Shown here piece by piece: positions 24,896-33,148 of a DNA stretch of 64,000 nucleotides. The stretch covers positions 806,001-870,000 of the forward strand of contig CAWDDE010000001.1 in the NCBI GenBank assembly GCA_963801055.1, written 5' to 3'. The DNA comes from DASUPK01 sp963801055. GTDB lineage: Bacteria; Actinomycetota; Thermoleophilia; Solirubrobacterales; 70-9. The translations under genes and the position numbers were made by a program. The notes under the pieces were generated by a model. That model saw nothing but the letters and a program-made list of their open reading frames with translations, had not been told where the DNA came from and did no database searches. The stretch's first letter is position 1. Every line of letters starts with the position of its first letter.

Positions 24896-24985
24896 CGACG
24901 CGATTAGGCGAGTTGTTTGGCGACTTAAGGCCGGGCAGGGTAGGTGCGCAATTTGCGAACTTGTGTGACGGCGCTCACAGTTGGT

Positions 24986-26482
24986 ATGCGACGATCAATG
25001 CCAGTGACGGACCGCCTCACCGGCCTCGACTCCTCGTTCCTCCACCTGGAGAGGGATGGGACCCAGATGCATGTCGCCTCGACCACGCTGTTCGAGGGGC
25101 CCGCCCCTCCCTACGTCGAGTTTCGGGACCACATCGAGTCGCGCCTGCACCTCGTGCCCCGCTTTCGCCAGAAGCTTCGCTTCGTGCCCTTTGGACAGGG
25201 CCGCCCAGTCTGGGTCGACGATCCGCACCTGAACCTCGCCTACCACGTGCGTCACACCTCTCTCCCGGCGCCCGGATCCGAGCAACAGCTCCGGGTCCTC
25301 GCCGCACGGATCTTCTCCCAGCAACTCGACCGCTCAAAGCCGCTCTGGGAGATCTGGCTGGTCGAGGGGCTGACGGGAGGCCGTTTCGCGATCGTCGGCA
25401 AGACCCACCACGCGATGGTGGACGGGGTCTCGGGGGTTGACATAACCACGGTCCTCTTCGACACCGAGAAGGAACCCGCCGAGACCCCGAAGCCGCTCGA
25501 GCGCTGGGTCCCGGAACCTGAGCCCACTGCCGCCCACCTGCTCGCCGAGGCGCTCCTGGAGCGGGCGATCTATCCCCGCGAGATTGCCCGGGGCCTACGA
25601 CGAATCGTGCGCGGCCCGCGCCGTGCCCTGCAAAAGGCGACCGAGGCGGCCATCGCCGCGGGCACATTCGCCTGGACGGGGATTGGCGCGCCAAATAGCC
25701 CGTTCAACTTCGAGGTCGGCACCCACCGCCGCTTCGCCTGGGTCCGCGCGTCGCTGGCCGACATGAAGCACGTCAAGAACCAGCTCGGCGGGACCGTCAA
25801 CGACGTCATTCTGGCCGCCGTCGCGGGTGCCCTGGGCCGTTACATGCGCTCCCGCGGCCACCCCACCGTCGGGCTCGAGCTGCGCGCGATGGTCCCAGTG
25901 AGCGTGCGGACCCAGGAGGAGCGCGGCGCGCTCGGCAACCGCGTGACGTCGATGATGGTTCCCCTCCCCGTGTGGTGCGAGGACCCGGCGCGCCGGATGG
26001 AGCTCGTCCGCCGGTCGATGGGCGACCTGAAGCAGTCGAAGCAGGCGATCGGCGCGACTCTCCTCACCCAGCTCGCGGACTTTGCGCCGCCGACCGTCGC
26101 AGGCCAGGCCGCCCGCCTCCAGTCGAGGCAGCGCTTCTTCAACCTCGTGGTCACCAACATTCCCGGCCCGCAGTTCCCGCTCTACCTGATGGGGCGCCGC
26201 ATGCAGCGAGTCTTCCCGATGGTCCCGTTGGCGAAGAACCAGGGTGTCTGCGTCGGGGTGATGAGCTACGACGGCCAGGTCAACTTCGGGCTGATCGGCG
26301 ACTACGACGGATTGCCCGATCTCGATGATCTGGCCAAGGACCTCGAGGCCTCGATCGGCGAGCTCATCGAAGCGGCCGGCGGGCGGCGGAGCATCTTCCG
26401 GCGCTTCGTCCCGCGTCAAGCCGACGTCGGCGCAGCTCAGCAGAACGGGGGGAGCGATCGCGAGGAGTCCGCGGCGGGCTAG
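24986..26482 (+). CDS. Wax ester synthase/diacylglycerol acyltransferase (WS/DGAT)
   Basis: WS/DGAT enzymes esterify fatty alcohols or diacylglycerol with acyl-CoA, making storage lipid. The catalytic HHxxxDG motif is HHAMVDG (residues 141-147), and the family signatures PLWEIWLVEGL, GGTVNDVILAAVAGALRYM-type helix and VVTNIPGP are in order. About 500 residues is normal. Start codons at 24944, 24986 and 24998 are possible. The last two best fit the conserved N-terminus (LTGLDSSFLHLE). The gene stands alone and ends overlapping the ChbG-like gene. Confidence 0.93.
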   Translation: MRRSMPVTDRLTGLDSSFLHLERDGTQMHVASTTLFEGPAPPYVEFRDHIESRLHLVPRFRQKLRFVPFGQGRPVWVDDPHLNLAYHVRHTSLPAPGSEQQLRVLAARIFSQQLDRSKPLWEIWLVEGLTGGRFAIVGKTHHAMVDGVSGVDITTVLFDTEKEPAETPKPLERWVPEPEPTAAHLLAEALLERAIYPREIARGLRRIVRGPRRALQKATEAAIAAGTFAWTGIGAPNSPFNFEVGTHRRFAWVRASLADMKHVKNQLGGTVNDVILAAVAGALGRYMRSRGHPTVGLELRAMVPVSVRTQEERGALGNRVTSMMVPLPVWCEDPARRMELVRRSMGDLKQSKQAIGATLLTQLADFAPPTVAGQAARLQSRQRFFNLVVTNIPGPQFPLYLMGRRMQRVFPMVPLAKNQGVCVGVMSYDGQVNFGLIGDYDGLPDLDDLAKDLEASIGELIEAAGGRRSIFRRFVPRQADVGAAQQNGGSDREESAAG

Positions 26483-27153
26483 GTGGCCCGCTCCTGGGCG
26501 AAGGCCTCCTTCAGCGTCGCGCGCCTCGCATCGCCCCAGACCGGCTCGTCGTAGCGGGCGCGGACCATGAGCTTCTGGAGCACCTCCAGGTCTTCCTGGC
26601 GAGCACGGTCATAGCTCGAGCCCGATACGGAATCAGCGTGCCCGGGGTGGACCATCCACTCTGTTACGCCCGGCGGCGGATTTCGGATCTCGGGCGGCTC
26701 TGCCGGCTCCTTGCTCTCGGTCCGGCCGACCAGAAGGTCGGGTGTGTCGATCCCCCGCTCCCGCAGCCACTGCCGGTGATCCGGGTTGACCGACCGGACG
26801 GGCGCCCCGATCTGCTGGGCGGTCTGGAAGACGGGCGTCGCAAGCTCCGGGCGAGCGTGGCAGTGCTTGTGCCCGTTCAAGAACGATGGCCAGCGGCCGA
26901 ACAGGTTGCCGAAGCGCTCGAGCTGGACTCGCAGCGAGGTCCGGGCGGGCGCGCCGCTGCGCGAGCCCCAGCGGCCCTCAAACTCGATGTGCAGGCCGAT
27001 CTCCACACCCGACTCGAGCAGAGGCTCGGGATCGCAGTGCTCGCGCTCGACCATCGCGCTGACGCAGTCGAGCGCCCCCATCTCGACTGCCTCCAGGATC
27101 CCCTGGTTGTAGGAAGGCCAGTAGCCGTAGTCGTCCCCGGTGATCACCAGCAT
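26479..27153 (-). CDS. ChbG/HpnK (YdjC) family deacetylase
   Basis: YdjC-type enzymes remove N-acetyl or similar groups from carbohydrates such as chitooligosaccharides or hopanoid sugars. The metal and catalytic motifs are TGDDYGYW at the N-terminus and NGHKHCHARPEL mid-protein, with EWMVHPGH near the end. The 225 residues from ATG 27153 match the family, while the longer frame adds only an odd leader. The substrate is unknown, and no sugar or hopanoid gene is nearby to hint at one. Confidence 0.87.
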   Translation of the reverse strand: MLVITGDDYGYWPSYNQGILEAVEMGALDCVSAMVEREHCDPEPLLESGVEIGLHIEFEGRWGSRSGAPARTSLRVQLERFGNLFGRWPSFLNGHKHCHARPELATPVFQTAQQIGAPVRSVNPDHRQWLRERGIDTPDLLVGRTESKEPAEPPEIRNPPPGVTEWMVHPGHADSVSGSSYDRARQEDLEVLQKLMVRARYDEPVWGDARRATLKEAFAQERAT

Positions 27154-27236
27154 GCGGCGATTGTCTCCCTCTGTGACGGCCATCTCTCATCCATGATTGC
27201 CGACGGGCGCCGCTGACGCCCCAAGGGTGCGCCTGG

Positions 27237-28017
27237 CTAGGAGACCTCCTGGATCGCCGCCTGGATCTGCTGAAAGGTTGGGATCGTCGAACCCCCGATG
27301 GCCTTTTGCCCGTTGGGGCCCTGCACGACTATCGAGGGCGTGCCGTTGAAGCCGAACGACTGCGCTTGGCTGTTCCCTTGCTGGATGACGGCGTCCCATT
27401 TCGAATCGTTGCGATCCGTATTCCACCTGTTGACGTCCGGGACACCTGCCCCCTTGGCAACGCTCGTCAGGAAGTCGTCCGTAACGTATCCCGAGTTCTC
27501 GCCGCCTTGATTCAGATAGAAGAGCTGCAGGTAGTTCCAGAAGCGGTCCTGGTCTCCGGCCGCGAGGGCCGCCTTCATCGCCGGCATCGAGTCCGGGCCG
27601 ATGACTAGCAGGGGACGAAACTCGTACTTGACCGTGCTCGGCTTGACCTCGCTGGAGATCAGCTGGGGTGCGACCTGCTCCGAGAAGAACTTGCAAGCGG
27701 AACACTGGGGGTCCCCGTACTCGATGACGCTGACGGGGGCACTGGCGTCACCCAGCACCGCGCCGGCTTTGCGAGATGCCACTCAGCTGAGCGGTTACCT
27801 GCTGCGCACCCTGGAGATTGGAGGGTGTGCCGCCCCCGCTGTCGCTTCCGCCGGACTGGCTGATCAGGATCAGCGCGACGATCACGGCGACTGCGGCGAA
27901 GCCAATCAACATCAGATACTGGACCCGGCGCTTTCGGGCCAGCGTTCCAGCCTGCTGCGAGTCCACCGCCTGCCGCTCCGCGCGGAGACGTTCTCGCTCT
28001 TCGCGCCTACCTTCCAT
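27237..28017 (-). pseudogene. Membrane-anchored DsbA/BdbD-like oxidoreductase, frameshifted
   Basis: The N-terminal frame (from 28017) has a charged cytoplasmic stretch and one membrane helix (about residues 33-52), and ends soon after QQVTAQLSGI. A second frame to 27237 encodes a DsbA-like thioredoxin domain with CxxC in GDPQCSACKFF and cis-Pro in GTPSIVV. Deleting one T from the TTT at 27768-27770 (A on the coding strand) joins them as LSGISQAGAVLGDASAPV, the usual architecture of actinobacterial DsbA/BdbD proteins. It could still work as two coupled ORFs (GTG at 27782), so gene decay is not proven. VKOR upstream would reoxidise it. Confidence 0.75.
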
Positions 28018-28465
28018 GCGAGGACTGTATCTGCGGAGTTCCGAGCGCTTGGCCCGCGTAGACGAAGGCGCGGGTGGTCGCGACTGCGAGCGAGAGGGCC
28101 ATCAGGATCGCGCTGGCGACGCACCACTGACAGATCGCGTCGATCACGAAGAGCTCGAGGTAAGTCAGGTAGGCGCTGAATCCGAAGCCGACCAGTGCGG
28201 TGAGGAAGCCTCCGAACCGCCCCGGGTCGCCCGGTGCGATCGCCGCGACGAGCAGCAGTGCGTAGCCGAAGATCCCGATGACGGCCACGTTGATCCCCGC
28301 CAGGTGGGAGTAGTGGCTCTTCGCAACCGTCTCGCAGCCGTGTCCGCCAGCTATGCACTTCGGCGCCCCTCCCCCGCCCTCGGCGATCGCGATGTAGGTC
28401 GCGACACCGACCCCGGCCAGGGCCAGGGCGGCTGCGGCCACCCTCAGGTTGCGCTCGGAGAGCAT
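28007..28465 (-). CDS. Vitamin K epoxide reductase family (VKOR) protein
   Basis: Bacterial VKOR is the DsbB-like quinone-linked enzyme that reoxidises DsbA-type proteins. Four or five membrane helices are visible. The loop cysteines are Cys37 and Cys44 (CIAGGHGC) and the quinone-proximal pair is Cys112 and Cys115 (CQWC), with the conserved Ser/Tyr-rich loop SHYSHLAGI. The 152-residue length is normal. The end overlaps the start of the DsbA-like gene by 11 bases, so the two are coupled. A TAGCAT hexamer (28472-28477, minus) lies six bases before the ATG. Confidence 0.93.
   Translation of the reverse strand: MLSERNLRVAAAALALAGVGVATYIAIAEGGGGAPKCIAGGHGCETVAKSHYSHLAGINVAVIGIFGYALLLVAAIAPGDPGRFGGFLTALVGFGFSAYLTYLELFVIDAICQWCVASAILMALSLAVATTRAFVYAGQALGTPQIQSSHGR
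28024..28029 (-). promoter_or_regulatory. Putative -10 element within VKOR end, DsbA-like gene
   Basis: TACAGT on the minus strand lies six bases before the ATG at 28017, inside the 3' end of the VKOR gene. It could give the DsbA-like gene its own leaderless transcript. Confidence 0.3.
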
Positions 28466-28471
28466 GCCCCA

Positions 28472-28477
28472 ATGCTA
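28472..28477 (-). promoter_or_regulatory. Putative -10 element, VKOR gene
   Basis: TAGCAT on the minus strand, then TGGGGC, then ATG. The same spacer is found before the PP2C phosphatase gene. Confidence 0.45.
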
Positions 28478-28512
28478 TGAAGCCAACGTGAACGGACCCC
28501 AAAGCCGCTCGC

Positions 28513-28557
28513 AGACGATCCGCAGGGCGCGCGGGCGACGCGTCGCCGCGATCGTCT
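28513..28557 (-). terminator. Nested inverted repeat between metallopeptidase and VKOR genes
   Basis: A perfect 14-base palindrome GGCGACGCGTCGCC (28534-28547) lies inside outer arms GACGATC and GATCGTC (28514-28520 and 28550-28556). There is no T tract, as is common for actinobacterial hairpin terminators. It would end the metallopeptidase transcript. Confidence 0.45.
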
Positions 28558-28582
28558 CGAATCTGCGACGGCCGGCTCGGAC

Positions 28583-29020
28583 CTAAGCCAATTCGAGCAG
28601 CGCCCAGAAGGGATGCTCGCGCGAGGGTATCCGCGGCGGCACGCGCCGGTACTGACGGTTGCGGGCCCAGTCGAGATAGCCACTCAGGCGCCGCGAGATG
28701 GAGCGAAGCGTGGCGGGCGTCGGCTCCACCACGCTGTGGTCGAGGGCCCAGATCCAGGCGTTTGCCTCCGACTCGAGGCGCGGCGCCGAGCGCCCGCGGC
28801 CGACAAGGTGCCCGATCTCGTGGAGCGCGATGAAGTAGGAGACCTGGCCGCGAATCGGCGGGATCGAGATCTCCAGCTTGCCGCCCCGCCAGCGAATCGC
28901 GCGCCCCCGCGACGATGCCCCGACCAGCTCGATGCCGTGCCCACGGCAGAGATCCTCCACATGGGCCTCCATCAACTCAACGCCACGGCGCTTTGGCGGC
29001 TCCCTGGCCTCCCTGAACAC
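28583..29020 (-). CDS. HExxH zinc metallopeptidase-like protein
   Basis: The only clear motif is the zincin helix FIALHEIGHLVGRG, with a downstream Glu-rich helix RLESEANAWIWALDHS that could give the third zinc ligand, as in ImmA/IrrE-like peptidases. The C-terminus is basic (SGYLDWARNRQYRRVPPRIP). GTG 29020 (145 residues) is a compromise. ATG 28972 is shorter, and longer frames run into nadE. The substrate is unknown; no phage or toxin genes are nearby. Confidence 0.6.
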   Translation of the reverse strand: MFREAREPPKRRGVELMEAHVEDLCRGHGIELVGASSRGRAIRWRGGKLEISIPPIRGQVSYFIALHEIGHLVGRGRSAPRLESEANAWIWALDHSVVEPTPATLRSISRRLSGYLDWARNRQYRRVPPRIPSREHPFWALLELA

Positions 29021-29086
29021 GCGCGGCAGAGTAGCCAGCGGTGCGGATGAATCAGACCGCGCGGCGGAGGAAGCCATACTTGAGAT

Positions 29087-30868
29087 ATGGCGGAATCGAC
29101 ACATCTGCGCCTGGCGCTCGCCCAGATCGACCCCACGGTGGGCGACATCGAGGGCAACGTGCGCCTGATCTCCAAATCGATCGACCGTGCGCGCGACAGT
29201 GGGGCGGAGATGGTCCTTCTCCCGGAGCTGTGCGTGTCCGGATATCCGCCTGAGGATCTCGTTCTGCGCCGCGACTTCCTCGAGGCAGTGCGCGAGGGCC
29301 TCGAGTCGATCGCGGTCGAAGTGGAGGGCATCGTCGCGCTCGTCGGCTTTCCGGAACGGGTGGAGCGACCGCCTGAGGAGCTCGAGCATTTCGACCCGTT
29401 GATCGACCCGCCCCCTCCCCCTGCCTACAACTCGCTCGCCGTCGCCGCGGACGGAGAGGTGCGCGGCATCTATCGCAAGTGCGACCTGCCCAATTACGGC
29501 GTCTTCGACGAGCGACGCTACTTCGAGCCGGGCAACGACGCGGTGCTGATCGAGGTCGACGGGGCGCTGATCGGCCTGACGGTCTGCGAGGACATCTGGC
29601 ACCCAGGCTTCCCGGAGACCGAGGAGGTGGCGGGCGGTGCCCACCTCGTCGTCAACTCCTCCGCCTCGCCTTATCACCGCGGCAAGGGCATGGCCCGTGA
29701 GCGGTTGGTCGCCGAGCGGGCCCGCACCAACGGCACGCCCTTCGCACTCTGCAACATGGTCGGCGGCCAGGACGAGCTCGTCTTCGACGGGGCCAGCGTG
29801 GTGACCGGCCCCAACGGCGAGGTGTTGGCCCGAGCCGCGCAGTTCGTGCCTGAGCTCCTGCTCTGCGATCTGCTGGTTCCCGCCGGCGGCGGGCAGTCAG
29901 ACGGCGCCTCCTCGACTCGCAGAGTCCGGACGCTGGCGGAGGTCAGCTCCGAGGCCGACCAGTCGGGCCACGTGGAGCCTCGGCTGGCCGAGCTGATCGC
30001 GACGGAGGAGGCCGAGGTCTACTCGGCGCTCAAGCTCGGCCTGCGCGACTACGTCGAGAAGAACGGCTTCGAGCATGTCGTGCTCGCTCTATCGGGCGGG
30101 ATCGACTCGGCGCTGGTCGCGCTGATCGCCGCGGACGCACTCGGCGCGGATCGGGTCACCGTCGTCGTCATGCCCTCACCGAACTCGAGCGCGGAGACCC
30201 AGGCCGACGCCAGGACCATCGCTTCGAATCTCGGCGTGGAGCTGATCGAGATCTCGATCGCGGAGACGATGGACGCCTATGCCCGGGCGCTGGCGCGACC
30301 CTTCGAGGGTTCGGAGCCTGGGCTGGCCGAGGAGAACGTTCAGGCGCGGATCCGGGGCAACCTGGTGATGGCGCTGTCGAACAAGTTCGGCTGGCTCGTG
30401 CTCACCACCGGCAACAAGAGCGAGCTCTCGGTGGGCTACGCGACGCTCTACGGGGACATGGCCGGCGGCTTCGCCGTGATCAAGGACGTCTTCAAGCTGC
30501 TCGTCTACCGGCTGGTCCGCTGGAGGAACGAACAGGAGGACCGCGAGCTGATCCCCGACTCCGTGCTCGAGCGCCCGCCCTCGGCGGAGCTGCGCCCGGA
30601 CCAGCTCGACGAGGACTCCCTGCCGCCCTACGAGATCCTCGACCCGATCCTGGAGGCCTACGTGGAGCGAGACGAGGGAATCGAGGCGCTCGTCGCCGAA
30701 GGACTTCCAGAGGACACGGTCCAGGAGGTGTTCCGAATGGTCGACCGCGCCGAGTACAAGCGGCGTCAGGCCCCGCCTGGGATCCGGGTCTCGACCAAGG
30801 CATTCGGGCGCGACCGGCGCATGCCGATCACCAACCGCTTCGGCTCGATGCGGCCGTTACCTCGTTAG
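29087..30868 (+). CDS. nadE: Glutamine-dependent NAD+ synthetase
   Basis: NadE converts deamido-NAD to NAD using ammonia from glutamine. The N-terminal nitrilase-type glutaminase domain shows the Glu-Lys-Cys triad in LLPELCVSGYP, YRKCDLPNYGVFDE and LTVCEDIWHPG. The synthetase domain from about residue 310 has the ATP motif LSGGIDSALVA and TTGNKSELSVGY. The 593-residue length fits the shorter actinobacterial-type form. It starts at ATG 29087, and its stop directly abuts the stop of the convergent thioesterase. Confidence 0.97.
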   Translation: MAESTHLRLALAQIDPTVGDIEGNVRLISKSIDRARDSGAEMVLLPELCVSGYPPEDLVLRRDFLEAVREGLESIAVEVEGIVALVGFPERVERPPEELEHFDPLIDPPPPPAYNSLAVAADGEVRGIYRKCDLPNYGVFDERRYFEPGNDAVLIEVDGALIGLTVCEDIWHPGFPETEEVAGGAHLVVNSSASPYHRGKGMARERLVAERARTNGTPFALCNMVGGQDELVFDGASVVTGPNGEVLARAAQFVPELLLCDLLVPAGGGQSDGASSTRRVRTLAEVSSEADQSGHVEPRLAELIATEEAEVYSALKLGLRDYVEKNGFEHVVLALSGGIDSALVALIAADALGADRVTVVVMPSPNSSAETQADARTIASNLGVELIEISIAETMDAYARALARPFEGSEPGLAEENVQARIRGNLVMALSNKFGWLVLTTGNKSELSVGYATLYGDMAGGFAVIKDVFKLLVYRLVRWRNEQEDRELIPDSVLERPPSAELRPDQLDEDSLPPYEILDPILEAYVERDEGIEALVAEGLPEDTVQEVFRMVDRAEYKRRQAPPGIRVSTKAFGRDRRMPITNRFGSMRPLPR

Positions 30869-31264
30869 TCACGGCGCGGGCCGGACCGCGATCGTCACAC
30901 GCGCGAGGGCGCAGGCCCGGCCCTCGTCGTCGCTGATCTCGACGTCCCAGACCCAGGTGGTTCGCCCGCGATGCCGTGGCCTTGCCGAGGCGTTGATGTA
31001 CCCGTCGGCAATCGGGCGGAGGAAGGTGGTGTCGTTGGCCTGCCCAATCGCCACCATGCCCTCCTCCCGCACGGCCCCGTACGTGGCCATCGAGGTGAGG
31101 CTCTCGGCGAGGGAGGCGAAGACGCCGCCGTGGACGATGCCGTGGGGCTGCAAGTGACGCGGCTCCACTGCGATCCTCGCTTGGGCGTCATCCGGATCCA
31201 GATTGACCCACTCGACGCCGATCTCCTCGGCGAAGCCGGACGGGGTGGTCTCGGGCTGCCCCAT
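30869..31264 (-). CDS. PaaI-type hotdog thioesterase
   Basis: This is a small hotdog-fold protein with the PaaI signature HGIVHGGVFASLAESL and a VAIGQANDTTFLRPI strand, ending with VTIAVRPA. Such enzymes hydrolyse aryl- or acyl-CoA thioesters. ATG 31264 gives 131 residues, the expected size, and a TATGGT hexamer (31274-31279, minus) lies nine bases upstream. The longer open frame behind it is antisense noise. The substrate is unknown. Confidence 0.88.
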   Translation of the reverse strand: MGQPETTPSGFAEEIGVEWVNLDPDDAQARIAVEPRHLQPHGIVHGGVFASLAESLTSMATYGAVREEGMVAIGQANDTTFLRPIADGYINASARPRHRGRTTWVWDVEISDDEGRACALARVTIAVRPAP

Positions 31265-31309
31265 TGACGCGGGACCATAGTCGGCGGCTCGAGGCCCGAT
31301 ACTGCCCGC

Positions 31310-31939
31310 ATGCGCTTCCTGGTCTGGACGGGGGTCGAGGAGTGGCTGACCGAGACGGCGAGCGTAGACCTGGACGATGGCGGCCTGCGCGCGAGCGGGA
31401 TCCAGCTCGGAGCGGAGCCGGTTCCCTTTCGCGTCGATTACCGGCTCGAGGCTCCGGGCTTCGTCACGCGGGAGCTCGAGTTGACCGCGACCGGCGAGGG
31501 ATGGAGCAGACACCTGTTGCTCCGCCACGATGGATCGGGAGGCTGGCGGGCCGGGCTCGACGGCCATGGGGATGTGCCCGGCGGGGACTGGGACGGCCAG
31601 CTCCCGGACCTCTCGGCTGCGCGCGACATCGACATCGAGAACTCGCCCCTGACCAACACGATGCCGATCCTTCGCCACGGCTTCCAGCGGGAGGGATCCG
31701 GGGACTTCGTGATGGCGTTCGTCACCACGCCCAGCTTGCGGGTGGAGGCCTCGCCGCAGCGATACGAGCACGTCCGGGCGGCCGGTGAAGGCTCGGTCGT
31801 CCGCTACCTGAGCCGAGACGGGACCTTCACCGCGGAGCTCGAGCTCGACGCGGACGGCCTGCTCAGCTTCTATCCCCGTCTCGCCAGGCGGGTTCAGGCG
31901 GGCGAGAGGGCCGCCGAGGAGCGCCTCAACCGGAGCTAA
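31310..31939 (+). CDS. Putative glycolipid-binding domain protein
   Basis: The sequence matches the PF06475-type pattern: a beta-rich start (LEAPGFVTRELELTATGEGW), then RHLLLRHDGSGGWR, LPDLSAARDIDIENSPLTNTMPILR and a late FTAELELDADGLLSFYPRLARR. This family is related to bacterial glycolipid-binding proteins, but its own role is untested. It is soluble with no signal peptide. It starts at ATG 31310 with a short gap from the thioesterase, which diverges. Confidence 0.8.
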   Translation: MRFLVWTGVEEWLTETASVDLDDGGLRASGIQLGAEPVPFRVDYRLEAPGFVTRELELTATGEGWSRHLLLRHDGSGGWRAGLDGHGDVPGGDWDGQLPDLSAARDIDIENSPLTNTMPILRHGFQREGSGDFVMAFVTTPSLRVEASPQRYEHVRAAGEGSVVRYLSRDGTFTAELELDADGLLSFYPRLARRVQAGERAAEERLNRS

Positions 31940-31968
31940 GAGCTGCGTCAAGCGCAGCGCCGCTGCCC

Positions 31969-31974
31969 TACGCT
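31969..31974 (+). promoter_or_regulatory. Putative -10 element, HTH-membrane regulator
   Basis: TACGCT ends nine bases before the GTG at 31984. There is no Shine-Dalgarno sequence and no obvious -35. Confidence 0.45.
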
Positions 31975-31983
31975 GTCTCGCCC

Positions 31984-33132
31984 GTGGCGCTCACGGATGA
32001 ACAGCGCGCGATGCTCCAGCTTCTGCTCGAAGGGGGGCAGAGCTATGAGGACATCGGATCCCTCCTTGGGATCGGGCCCGACGAGGTGCGCGCTCGGGCG
32101 CGTTCCGCACTGCGCGAGATCGGCGGCGCGGACCCTGACGCACAGGTGGGTCTGAGCGACTACCTGCTCGGGCAGGCCGACCCGATCGGCCGCGCGGATG
32201 CCGTCCGTCACCTGCAAAGCGATCCCGAGGCGAACGCCCTGGCCGAGAGGCTGGTCCAGAATTTGCGGCTGCTCGCGCCGAAGGCGCAGCTGCCGGAGAT
32301 CCCCGAGCCGCGCGGTGGCCGTAGGGCCCCGGCGCCCTCTCCCCCAGCCGCCGCGCCCCCGCAGGCGCCCCGCCCGGGTCCCCAGGACACGCCGGCTCCC
32401 GTCGCGGCGCAGAGTCCGGGGCTCGCCTCCCGGGTGGCCGGAGTCTTCAGCGGCATCGGCGGGCTTACGGGCCGCCGCCGGACGCAGTTCCTGGCAGGCC
32501 TCGCCGCGGCGCTGGCCGTCGTGATCGTGGTGATCGTCGTGGCGACGAGTGGAGGCAGCAGCAGCGGGAGCGACTGCAAGCCCGTTGATACCTCCGCGGC
32601 GCAGCAGGCCGGAGTGCCGACCATCAAGCTCACCGCAATGGGGCCCGCGGCGAACGCTGACTGCCCGCCGAGCGGTCAGATCACGCTCGGTTCACCGCAG
32701 CCCGCGTCGAATCAGCAGAACCAGACCCCGACCTTCGTCCTGCAGGCCAACGCGGTCCATCTGCAGCCCAATGAGAACAGCGACCGGTACCTGCTCTGGC
32801 TTTACAGGACGGACACCCAATCTCTGCCGCTCGGTCAGGAGACCGTCGACTCGAGTGGAAACCTGACGGGCGGCGTCCCGCTGATCGCGCAGCAGGTGCT
32901 GCTGCTGCCGGCGTTCGACTCGATCAGGGTCTCGAAGGTGTCCGCCACTCAGGCGCAGCAGATCCAGCAGTCGCTCCAGGCGCAGGGCAAGAAGGCGACC
33001 GGCGTCGTCCCGTTCGTCGGTGACCCGGTGCTGCAAGGCAGCATCTCCGAGCTGGGCCTCGACCAACTCCTGCAACAGGCCCAGAGCCAGGCGGGCCAGG
33101 CACGGCAGGGCGGCTCGGGCAAGAAGGGCTGA
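31984..33132 (+). CDS. HTH-transmembrane protein with extracytoplasmic domain
   Basis: The layout is unusual. Residues 1-45 look like a sigma-70 region 4 helix-turn-helix (LTDEQRAMLQLLLEGGQSYEDIGSLLGIGPDEVRARARSAL), then a Pro/Ala-rich linker, one membrane helix (about 178-192), then an outer domain of about 180 residues whose core (RYLLWLYRTD, then LPLGQETVD) resembles the outer domain of RskA-type anti-sigma factors. It ends in Gln-rich sequence. It could be a membrane-tethered transcription regulator. A paralogue follows directly. The start is GTG 31984. Confidence 0.7.
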   Translation: MALTDEQRAMLQLLLEGGQSYEDIGSLLGIGPDEVRARARSALREIGGADPDAQVGLSDYLLGQADPIGRADAVRHLQSDPEANALAERLVQNLRLLAPKAQLPEIPEPRGGRRAPAPSPPAAAPPQAPRPGPQDTPAPVAAQSPGLASRVAGVFSGIGGLTGRRRTQFLAGLAAALAVVIVVIVVATSGGSSSGSDCKPVDTSAAQQAGVPTIKLTAMGPAANADCPPSGQITLGSPQPASNQQNQTPTFVLQANAVHLQPNENSDRYLLWLYRTDTQSLPLGQETVDSSGNLTGGVPLIAQQVLLLPAFDSIRVSKVSATQAQQIQQSLQAQGKKATGVVPFVGDPVLQGSISELGLDQLLQQAQSQAGQARQGGSGKKG

Positions 33133-33148
33133 GCCCCCGCGCCGGGCC

